A stretch of 5,853 bases of DNA from contig DAOVVY010000055.1 of NCBI GenBank assembly GCA_030636885.1, positions 1 through 5,853 on the forward strand. The letters are read 5' to 3'. This document shows positions 1 to 4,487 of this stretch, one piece after another. Each line of letters begins with the position of its first letter. Within the stretch, counting starts at the first letter, position 1. The notes under the pieces were generated by a model, which worked only from the letters and a program-made list of their open reading frames with translations, did not search any database and was not told where the DNA came from. A program made the translations under genes and the position numbers. The stretch comes from Candidatus Nanohaloarchaea archaeon. Its GTDB lineage: Archaea > EX4484-52 > GLR71.

Positions 1-350
1 CTTCTCATCCTGGTTGTGCATCAGCAGCCAAGGGTGGGGGTGTTCACCCATTAAAGAGGATCGCGAGCTGGGTTCAGAACGGCGCGAGCCAGTTTGGTTG
101 CTATCTGCTTGGAGTGTTAGTGTCTGAGAGGAAGGTTCCAACAGTACGAAAGGAACGTGGAGCCGTGGCCTCTGGTTTATCAGTTGTCCAAAAGGGCATG
201 CTGAGTGGCTACGCCATAGGAGATAAAAGCTGATAGCGTCTAAGCTTGAAGTTCCCCTTAAAAATAGACACTGGATCCTTATAGAAGATGAGGTTGATAG
301 AACAGGGATGTAAGTGCGGTAACGTATTAAGTCCACTGTCACTAATAATC
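1..350 (+). rRNA. 23S ribosomal RNA, 3' end (partial)
   Basis: This is the last 350 or so bases of the large-subunit rRNA; the rest lies left of the window. It aligns by eye, block by block, with the E. coli 23S 3' region: CATCCTGG near the start, the A-loop GGGTGTTCACCC at 38-49, ATTAAAG, CGCGAGCTGGGTTCAGAACG, the CTATCTGC segment, the sarcin-ricin loop AGTACGAAAGGAAC at 143-156, the CTGATAGCGTCTAAGC segment and the final CACTAATAATCC. The exact 3' end is not certain because its pairing partner, the 23S 5' end, is outside the window; 345-355 is my estimate. One oddity: the tetraloop of the sarcin-ricin loop reads GAAA rather than GAGA, so position G2661 (E. coli numbering) is A150. No 5S rRNA follows within the window. 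Confidence 0.97.
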
Positions 351-399
351 CAACAAAGGCATTTTGTGCAAGCTTTGAAAATACAGACCTATGGATTTT

Positions 400-432
400 A
401 CCTTATCCTTAATTGGGTAAGGTTCTTTTTTT
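400..432 (+). terminator. rRNA operon terminator hairpin with T-tract
   Basis: ACCTTATCC (400-408) pairs with GGGTAAGGT (415-423), one T-G wobble included, around a 6-nt loop. TTC and a seven-T run (426-432) follow directly. It lies about 50 bases after the estimated 23S end, in front of a convergent gene. Archaeal termination depends mostly on the T-run; the hairpin may also help 3' processing. The spacer from 433 to 543 is AT-rich with no gene that I can see; it holds a perfect palindrome, ATATATC-TC-GATATAT, at 438-453. Confidence 0.7.
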
Positions 433-543
433 GAAGTATATATCTCGATATATTGGGATATGGGTATTTATTTATGGTGCTATGTTCTATTGTAGTTGTT
501 TTTTTAGAGAATTAGTGTATTGTATTATTGTGTTTATTTTATT

Positions 544-1557
544 TCACAACACAATCACATCTTTAGCAATATCATAACTTAATGATGTGACTGGTTCAAA
601 ATGACTCACCAGTTTTTCTATGTGTGCGCGATCTATGTCTCTATTCTCTTTTTCAGATGATTCATTCTGTATCCTGAAGATGATGTCCATGGTATTCCTT
701 GTACGTCTGCCTGTGTAGATTTCTATTGCGCGCTCTGTCTTTTTCTTGAAGAGTGCGTCTCTTATGGGTTTTATGTAAGTTATCCAGTCGTTCAGGAATC
801 GAATCGTGTAGTTGTCAACTTTTTTGTCTTTCTTGAATTGGATGTAACCGTACTCTTTCATGTTTTTTGTCGGGGTCTCGTTCATGTAGTAGCTTATGCC
901 TACAAGCATGTTGCCTATCTTTTCTAGGTTCTTTATTATCCTTGACAGTATCATCAGCTCATGCGTGTCTTTTTTTGTCTTTTTCATGTACTGTGAGTCC
1001 TTGAGCGCGAGGTTCAGGCATCTGAATACAAGGTTTGTGGTCCTGTCGACGGCTGTGTCCATATCTTTTATCTTGTCGCCTATGTCTTTCTCGTTTCTTA
1101 TGTCGTCAGTCAATTCTGTTGCCATACCTATCAGGTGATTGAAGATGCTGCCTGTGAACTTGTCCAGATCTATGTCTTCTATGTGTATGAAATCTTTGAA
1201 GACTATGCGTTTTTCAGACTGTTCAATCACTTCAAGACCGATCAGTCTCTTCTGCACTTTCCTTATGACTTCGTACTGGTTCTTGTCAAGGTGACCTGTG
1301 ATGATTATTGTCTTGAAGCCGTTTATGTATGACCTGTATATCTTTGCATAGATGTGCTCCATAGGTTCGTCTTTTTCTATGTGTATTGTGTCTGTTCGAT
1401 TTTCTGTCTCTTTCTTTAGGCAGTTGATTGTGAGTGTGCCTGAATTGATCTCTTCAAGGTCTAGCTCATCTGATTTTTTCAGACCATAGTGTTCTATCCA
1501 GCCTTTAGGTAATGATATCGCGTATGAGTCGCCCAGTTTTATTATCTTTCTTTTCAT
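544..1557 (-). CDS. AbrB-type DNA-binding domain fused to PhoU-like domain (transcriptional regulator)
   Basis: This 337-residue protein starts with a SpoVT/AbrB (MazE-like) swapped-hairpin DNA-binding domain: residues 1-45 read MKRKIIKLGDSYAISLPKGW and continue through GLKKSDELDL to a TLTI strand. A basic linker region (about 55-125) leads into an all-helical PhoU-like domain (about 130-325). That domain contains the helix DMDTAVDRTTNLVFRCLNLA (166-185) and NLEKIGNMLVGI (210-221), the counterpart of the PhoU metal-site helix usually written lERigD, here with Asn216 in the Asp position. AbrB-PhoU fusions are common in archaea and are annotated as phosphate uptake regulators. No pst transporter genes lie nearby, so phosphate sensing is inferred from family only. 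AGAGG (1566-1570) stands 8 bases before the ATG and supports this start. The gene is transcribed towards the rRNA operon and has an AT-rich upstream region with repeats that could be a self-regulated operator. Confidence 0.85.
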   Translation of the reverse strand: MKRKIIKLGDSYAISLPKGWIEHYGLKKSDELDLEEINSGTLTINCLKKETENRTDTIHIEKDEPMEHIYAKIYRSYINGFKTIIITGHLDKNQYEVIRKVQKRLIGLEVIEQSEKRIVFKDFIHIEDIDLDKFTGSIFNHLIGMATELTDDIRNEKDIGDKIKDMDTAVDRTTNLVFRCLNLALKDSQYMKKTKKDTHELMILSRIIKNLEKIGNMLVGISYYMNETPTKNMKEYGYIQFKKDKKVDNYTIRFLNDWITYIKPIRDALFKKKTERAIEIYTGRRTRNTMDIIFRIQNESSEKENRDIDRAHIEKLVSHFEPVTSLSYDIAKDVIVL

Positions 1558-1581
1558 GTTGATTGCCTCTGTTTGGGAATC

Positions 1582-1629
1582 ATATATATTTTAATATAGT
1601 ATATATATTATTTATAACTTATATATATT
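1582..1629. repeat. Three ATATATATT copies at 19-20 base spacing in a divergent promoter region
   Basis: The 9-mer ATATATATT occurs at 1582-1590, 1601-1609 and 1621-1629, so the copies are 19 and 20 bases apart, close to two helical turns. They sit between the divergent AbrB-PhoU gene and the P-loop NTPase gene. On the minus strand the outermost copy reads CGAATATATATAAG, which resembles a BRE/TATA element. The block may therefore be simply overlapping TATA boxes, or an operator for the AbrB-domain protein. Sequence alone cannot separate the two. Confidence 0.45.
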
Positions 1630-1723
1630 CGTTTTATGTGTCTCATTAGTTTTAGGTCGGATTGATTTTTGTTATTTTGATTTTGTTTGCGATTCTGACC
1701 TTACAAGTGGGATATGTGATGTT

Positions 1724-2266
1724 ATGGGAAAATATGTGATAACTGGTGGACCTTGTTCGGGAAAGACGAGCCTTGTGGATTATCTGGCTTCTCAAGAGTA
1801 TGGGATAGTGCCTGAGACTGCTGAGGTGATAATTACGGAGCAGTTGAAGTCTGGGGGAGATATGGTGCCATGGAATCCGTTGCGACGGTTGGAGTTTCAG
1901 GAAGAGCTCATAACTCGGCAGATTCATACTGAAAATTCTATTGTCGATGATGGAACTTATTTCTTTGATCGCGCAATTCCTGACAATATTGCATATCATA
2001 TTTTTGATGGTGTCAGACCTTCTGATTATCTTGTTGATAAAAGTAAAAATCAAGATTATGATGGTGTCTTTCTTTTGGGGCAGGTACCTGTCTATGAGAA
2101 TTCATCTTTTAGAAAAGAGGATGCATTGGCGGCAAAAAGACTTTCATCGATATTGGGTGATGTGTATAGGGATTTAGGATACGAAGTATTGGATGTATGT
2201 CCTATGGGTTCTGCTAAGAACCGGGCTGAATTTATAATGGAGATCATAAAGCATAATGGTATTTGA
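1724..2266 (+). CDS. Small P-loop NTPase/kinase-like protein (AAA_28-type)
   Basis: The product is 180 residues with a Walker A loop GGPCSGKTS at residues 8-16 straight after the first strand KYVIT. The signature YFFDRAIPDNIAYH (79-92) is the DRxxPDxxAY motif of the AAA_28 NTPase group; D82 probably serves as the Walker B acid. Later features of the group are also present: an acidic/basic lid segment around residues 123-137 (VYENSSFRKEDA), a GYEVLDVCP strand (152-160) and a C-terminal R167-AEFIMEII helix. The domain is complete and the length is normal. These proteins are thought to bind or phosphorylate nucleotides or small molecules; the substrate is unknown. The ribosome binding site is weak (GTGAT, 1715-1719). 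The stop codon lies 11 bases before the ATG of a CYTH protein, so the two form an operon. In plants a P-loop kinase and a CYTH domain are fused in TTM1/TTM2, which suggests linked function. Confidence 0.82.
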   Translation: MGKYVITGGPCSGKTSLVDYLASQEYGIVPETAEVIITEQLKSGGDMVPWNPLRRLEFQEELITRQIHTENSIVDDGTYFFDRAIPDNIAYHIFDGVRPSDYLVDKSKNQDYDGVFLLGQVPVYENSSFRKEDALAAKRLSSILGDVYRDLGYEVLDVCPMGSAKNRAEFIMEIIKHNGI

Positions 2267-2270
2267 GGTG
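2265..2270 (+). promoter_or_regulatory. Ribosome binding site GAGGTG that fixes the CYTH start
   Basis: GAGGTG is a perfect match to the archaeal anti-Shine-Dalgarno sequence and stands 7 bases before ATG 2278. It overlaps the stop codon of the P-loop gene, which suggests coupled translation. It rules out the in-frame TTG at 2263, which lies upstream of this site. Confidence 0.75.
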
Positions 2271-2277
2271 TTTGTAT

Positions 2278-2820
2278 ATGGTTGTTGAAAAAGAGATAAA
2301 ATTGGTGAATCCTAAATTTTCTTTAACAGATGTCTATTATAGCTGTGATTGCACTGGTATGGAGTCGTTGAAGGTTGTGGATAGTTATATAGTGCCTAAC
2401 TTGTGCGATTCAGATGGTGTAGAAGATAGTCTGGTGCGCATACGCGAGATTGATGATGTTCCTTATCTAACTGTCAAAGGACCTGATATATCATCTGGTG
2501 TATACAAAAAACGTGAAGAGTTTGAGGTTCCTGTTACACCTATGGTTAAAGATGCTATAGTTGGGTTGGGGTCTGTTGCGCTTGTGATTGAGAAAGATAG
2601 GTATGTATTTGGATGTGATCGGTTTGAGATGATTTATGATACTATCTATGGTGTGTCTATCTCTGGGAGAGATATTGCTTTGTCTCATGATTCAGATAAG
2701 TGGTATGATTTGATTCAGACCAATGTCTTTGAGGTTGAGGATATAACTGAAAAAGGATTGGATTGGCTGTCTATATGCCTTGATTTTTCAAAAGATGATT
2801 TGACTACAGTATTAAATTAA
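2278..2820 (+). CDS. CYTH-domain triphosphate tunnel protein (class IV adenylate cyclase / triphosphatase-like)
   Basis: The protein has 180 residues when started at ATG 2278. It opens with the diagnostic CYTH motif ExExK (E4, E6, K8 in VEKEIK). The remaining tunnel residues come in the expected order: VDSYIVP (34-40), the basic pair in LVRIRE (R54, R56), LTVKGP with K67, the KKREEFEVP strand (77-85), VIEKDRYVF with K106 and R108, and the late acidic strand FEVEDIT (151-157). CYTH enzymes hydrolyse or cyclise triphosphate compounds in the presence of divalent metal; family members include thiamine triphosphatase, inorganic tripolyphosphatase and CyaB-type adenylate cyclase. Which reaction applies cannot be told from sequence. 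The near-fused P-loop NTPase gene upstream resembles the plant TTM1/TTM2 architecture and hints at a shared phosphate substrate. A TTTTTT run near 2845 may end the transcript. Confidence 0.85.
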   Translation: MVVEKEIKLVNPKFSLTDVYYSCDCTGMESLKVVDSYIVPNLCDSDGVEDSLVRIREIDDVPYLTVKGPDISSGVYKKREEFEVPVTPMVKDAIVGLGSVALVIEKDRYVFGCDRFEMIYDTIYGVSISGRDIALSHDSDKWYDLIQTNVFEVEDITEKGLDWLSICLDFSKDDLTTVLN

Positions 2821-2883
2821 CAATAATTTATCGGGCCACTGTAATTTTTTAAAAATAAGAAATGTTATTTATTGTATCTTCTG

Positions 2884-2893
2884 TTTATAAAAG
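2884..2893 (+). promoter_or_regulatory. TATA box for the RNase P RNA transcript
   Basis: TTTATAAAAG is a good archaeal TATA element, and CTATAAATTAA at 2894-2904 could also serve. At the usual distance of about 26 bases, transcription would start around 2912-2925. That leaves a leader of 60-75 nt ahead of the RNase P P1 helix. I see no TATA box at the right distance for a start at 2986. Confidence 0.5.
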
Positions 2894-2913
2894 CTATAAA
2901 TTAACATACATTT

Positions 2914-2956
2914 ACTTACTTCGGTAAGTCAATCCCTTCAGGTGACTTCAATGTCA
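2914..2956 (+). other. Leader with overlapping hairpins upstream of RNase P RNA
   Basis: ACTTAC (2914-2919) and GTAAGT (2924-2929) form a perfect stem closed by a C-UUCG-G tetraloop. Two alternatives compete with or follow it: AAGTCA (2926-2931) with TGACTT (2943-2948), and TGAC (2943-2946) with GTCA (2953-2956). Helices 1 and 2 share bases 2926-2929 and helices 2 and 3 share 2943-2946, so each neighbouring pair is mutually exclusive. AGGTGA (2940-2945) lies inside, 5 bases before an ATG at 2951 that opens a 25-codon frame running to 3028, into RNase P RNA. I do not recognise that peptide. The segment may be only the 5' leader removed from the RNase P precursor. Confidence 0.4.
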
Positions 2957-2985
2957 ACGATTTGTGCGATTTTGTATAAGGTCTC

Positions 2986-3266
2986 GGATTGGAAGAGGCA
3001 GGATGGCTTACTGTGGCATTATCTTTGATCTATCATTGATTTTGCTGTGGAGGAAAGTCCGCCCTCCGTTAAATGGAACCGGTGTGAGTCGGTGCGTGAA
3101 AGCGTAGGCAATGCAGCAGAAACGAATGTTTCTCCGTAAATATTATGATACGTCAGTTGAAGTTCCGGAGATGACAGTGAAACGGGCATCCTTTCGGGAG
3201 CAAGGTTTAACCGCTTAGTCTGATGCCATCAAAACATAAGGCGGCTTACTCGCCTCTTCATAATCT
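2986..3266 (+). ncRNA. rnpB: RNase P RNA (archaeal type)
   Basis: This is the catalytic RNA of RNase P, which trims the 5' leaders of tRNA precursors. The conserved P4 5' strand GAGGAAAGTCCGCC starts at 3050, and its 3' partner, CR-V, reads ACATAAGGCGGCTTACT at 3234-3250. The CR-II/III block is AATGCAGCAGAAACGAATG (3109-3127), and GTGAAACGGGC lies at 3177-3187 before a UUCG-containing hairpin. Closing helices are clear. P1 pairs GAAGAGGC (2992-2999) with GCCTCTTC (3252-3259), extended by GATT (2987-2990) with AATC (3262-3265). P2 pairs GATGGC (3002-3007) with GCCATC (3225-3230). CTCCG (3132-3136) with CGGAG (3166-3170) closes a short specificity-domain branch. At about 280 nt it is compact. 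Ends are taken from P1 and may be a few bases off. A TATA-like TTTATAAT follows at once at 3266-3273. Confidence 0.95.
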
Positions 3267-3283
3267 TTATAATTTATAATATT

Positions 3284-3290
3284 GGGTGAT
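3284..3290 (+). promoter_or_regulatory. Ribosome binding site GGGTGAT that supports an ATT start
   Basis: GGGTGAT matches the archaeal anti-Shine-Dalgarno sequence and ends 4 bases before ATT 3295. The GGTG core is 6 bases from the start, against 7 for the CYTH gene upstream, so the spacing is consistent. The only other in-frame starts before the in-frame TAA at 3277 are GTG 3286, which lies inside this site, and ATA 3289. TTTATAAT (3266-3273) is a possible promoter for the gene. Confidence 0.6.
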
Positions 3291-3294
3291 ATAT

Positions 3295-3453
3295 ATTTCA
3301 AAAAAAGAAAAACCGGGATTGTCGTCAGGAAATGCAGGACTTGTAAGGTACTTTGATGATTATAAGGAGGCTGTACAGATTAAACCAGAGCATGTTTTAG
3401 GTTTTATATCTGTTATCATTGTTCTTGAGCTTGTGCTTAAGTATATGGCCTAA
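3295..3453 (+). CDS. Preprotein translocase subunit Sec61-beta (archaeal SecG), apparent ATT start
   Basis: This is the small single-pass subunit of the SecYE-beta protein-conducting channel. The 52-residue product begins (I/M)SKKEKPGLSSGNAGLVRYF, followed by IKPEHVLG (29-36) and a C-terminal membrane helix (about 33-50) ending LKYMA. From memory it aligns end to end with the Methanocaldococcus protein, including SK at positions 2-3, AGLxRY and the KPEHVxG motif; the initiator Met of relatives falls exactly on the ATT codon. A ribosome binding site at 3284-3290 supports initiation there. An upstream GTG (3286) would add three residues (M-I-Y) but lies within that site. The protein should sit in the cytoplasmic membrane with its N-terminus inside. 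It lies 29 bases after RNase P RNA and may share its transcript. Short genes of this kind are easily missed because no ATG opens the frame. Confidence 0.88.
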   Translation: MSKKEKPGLSSGNAGLVRYFDDYKEAVQIKPEHVLGFISVIIVLELVLKYMA

Positions 3454-3496
3454 GTTGTTAGTTACCTATTTATTTCTTTTTTCCTATAATTCTCTT

Positions 3497-4303
3497 ATGG
3501 ATGTGAATGTTGGGGTTTCTGGTATACCTTTATCTGCTAAAGGTTCGGATACTGGTTGCGGTCTTCGTGTTCTTAATGAGCTGGGACTTGACCTTATGGA
3601 GATACAGTTCTCAAGAAATATATACCTTAATTCTGATGGTGCTCGTACTGTCGGGAACATCGCAAAAGAATTGGGGATTGGTCTTACTTGTCATGCGTCT
3701 TATTACATCAATCTTGCATCGCAGAAAAGTGAGGTGCAGGAAGCAAGTATTAAGCGCATTGTTGATACTTTAAAGATTGCTGAGGTTTTGCATGCTAAAC
3801 TGATTGTTGTGCATGCAGGATATTATTCGGGACGTTCTCAGGAGGATGCGTATGACATTATCAAACGTAATATTGATTTGATTGGTGTTAAATATCCGTC
3901 AAAAGTCAAGATTGGGATTGAGACGATGGGTAAACAGAAATCTTTTGGTAGTGTGGATGAGGTCGTAAGACTCTGCAACGATTGTCCTAATGTTGTACCT
4001 GTGATTGATTTTGGACATATACATGTGCGGGAGTTTGGAAGTTTAAAGACTGTATGTGATTTTACATCTATATTTGAACGTTTCAAGGCTGAGGTTGGTC
4101 TTGATGAGTTTCATATACATATGTCTTGTATGAAACATGCAAATGGTAATGAGATCAGTCATATCTCTCTTGAGTCATTTGACCCTGATTTTAGGTTGAT
4201 GGCTAAATCGATAAGGGCTAATGGTTATACATGTTCGGTTGTGTGTGAATCACCGCTTATGGAGCAGGATGCATTGCTTTTTAAGAGTTGGTTAAAAAGT
4301 TAA
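3497..4303 (+). CDS. Endonuclease IV-family TIM-barrel protein (AP endonuclease family 2)
   Basis: The 268-residue protein shows the endonuclease IV (Nfo) pattern of zinc ligands in order: H66 (TCHASYYINLAS), H106 (VVHAGYYSG), E142 (IETMGKQ), D171 and H174 (VIDFGHIH), H206 or H208 (EFHIHMS), E219 and H222 (GNEISHISL), and E251 (VCESPLMEQDA). Nfo enzymes cut DNA on the 5' side of abasic sites using a three-zinc centre. The motifs resemble the divergent archaeal homologues more than E. coli Nfo; for instance E219 seems to stand in for the Asp ligand. Damage repair is therefore probable but another xylose-isomerase-like activity is possible. I chose ATG 3497 because MDVNVGVSGIP begins the first barrel strand; an upstream ATG at 3419 would add 26 residues that overlap the Sec61-beta gene. 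No ribosome binding site is visible. A TATA-like CTATTTAT about 26 bases upstream suggests a leaderless mRNA. Confidence 0.85.
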   Translation: MDVNVGVSGIPLSAKGSDTGCGLRVLNELGLDLMEIQFSRNIYLNSDGARTVGNIAKELGIGLTCHASYYINLASQKSEVQEASIKRIVDTLKIAEVLHAKLIVVHAGYYSGRSQEDAYDIIKRNIDLIGVKYPSKVKIGIETMGKQKSFGSVDEVVRLCNDCPNVVPVIDFGHIHVREFGSLKTVCDFTSIFERFKAEVGLDEFHIHMSCMKHANGNEISHISLESFDPDFRLMAKSIRANGYTCSVVCESPLMEQDALLFKSWLKS

Positions 4304-4314
4304 TATTTAAAAAG
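4304..4314 (+). promoter_or_regulatory. TATA box for the tRNA-Arg gene
   Basis: ATATTTAAAAA begins directly after the stop codon of the endonuclease IV-like gene. It stands about 30-40 bases before the mature tRNA 5' end, which predicts a 5' leader of a few nucleotides for RNase P to remove. Confidence 0.5.
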
Positions 4315-4343
4315 ATATTCTCTTAACTGATTATGTTGTTTGT

Positions 4344-4464
4344 GGGCTCGTAGCTCAGTTTGGATAGAGCATTGGACTTCTAATCCAAGGGTCGAGGGTT
4401 CAAATTTCAAAAATCTGGAGATTTTATTATTTCCAGACTTTGTATGAAAATCCCTTCGGGCTCA
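4344..4464 (+). tRNA. tRNA-Arg (anticodon TCT), interrupted by an intron in the T-loop
   Basis: The cloverleaf is complete once 46 bases are removed. Acceptor GGGCTCG (4344-4350) pairs with CGGGCTC (4457-4463) using two G-T wobbles, with A4464 as discriminator. The D stem is GCTC/GAGC (4353-4356, 4367-4370) with GG at 4362-4363. The anticodon stem is TTGGA/TCCAA around CTTCTAA, giving anticodon TCT (4379-4381), which reads AGA. The variable loop is GGGTC, and the T stem GAGGG (4394-4398) pairs with CCCTT (4452-4456). The mature RNA is 75 nt with a normal TTCAAAT T-loop. CCA is not encoded. Because the T-loop is split, simple tRNA searches may call this a pseudogene or miss it. The intron at 59/60 fits the archaeal splicing endonuclease. 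Confidence 0.95.
4405..4450 (+). other. 46-nt tRNA intron at position 59/60 with a full bulge-helix-bulge motif
   Basis: The T stem GAGGG/CCCTT forms the exon helix. The T-loop bases TTCA (4399-4402) pair with TGAA (4445-4448) as the 4-bp central helix. It is flanked by two symmetrical 3-nt bulges, AAT (4403-4405) and AAT (4449-4451). The intron side continues with CAAA (4408-4411) on TTTG (4439-4442) and a nine-pair hairpin of TCTGGAGAT (4414-4422) with ATTTCCAGA (4429-4437). Cleavage after the second base of each bulge joins A4404 to T4451 and restores a 7-nt T-loop. Because AAAT repeats at both junctions, junctions from 56/57 to 60/61 give the same mature tRNA; the motif favours 59/60. Confidence 0.9.
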
Positions 4465-4465
4465 C

Positions 4466-4479
4466 TTTTTTATTTTTTT
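4466..4479 (+). terminator. T-rich termination signal after tRNA-Arg
   Basis: TTTTTT, A, then TTTTTTT follow the discriminator base by one position. A run of this kind is the usual archaeal transcription terminator. Some read-through would carry transcription into the guide RNA that begins about 10 bases later. Confidence 0.6.
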
Positions 4480-4487
4480 ATTGATAT

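Noticed and set aside
438..453. Palindrome ATATATC-TC-GATATAT as a regulatory operator
   Set aside because: It lies between two converging 3' ends in AT-rich DNA, where such palindromes arise easily. Nothing links it to a promoter.
351..543. A 5S rRNA gene after 23S
   Set aside because: None of the conserved 5S sequence or a 5S-like fold is visible; only a terminator and AT-rich spacer are present.
896..1332. Plus-strand open frames at 896-1138 and 1135-1332
   Set aside because: They are antisense shadows of the AbrB-PhoU gene, with no ribosome binding site and no recognisable domain.
1652..2177. Open frames on both strands across the P-loop NTPase gene
   Set aside because: They have unlikely composition and no motifs, and are overlapped by a gene with a clear Walker A motif.
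2263..2277. TTG start giving five extra residues on the CYTH protein
   Set aside because: The perfect ribosome binding site at 2265-2270 lies downstream of that codon and is correctly spaced for ATG 2278, where the ExExK motif then begins.
2951..3028. A 25-codon ORF listed as a gene
   Set aside because: It has a reasonable ribosome binding site but no recognised product, and it overlaps RNase P RNA helices. It is kept only as a finding.
3419..3496. A 26-residue hydrophobic N-terminal extension of the endonuclease IV-like protein, resembling a signal peptide
   Set aside because: It is the other reading frame of the Sec61-beta membrane helix. The TIM barrel begins at ATG 3497, and a secreted DNA repair enzyme would make little sense.
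4344..4464. A broken tRNA pseudogene
   Set aside because: The 46-nt insertion forms a complete bulge-helix-bulge motif and its removal restores every stem and a normal T-loop, so it is an intron and not decay.
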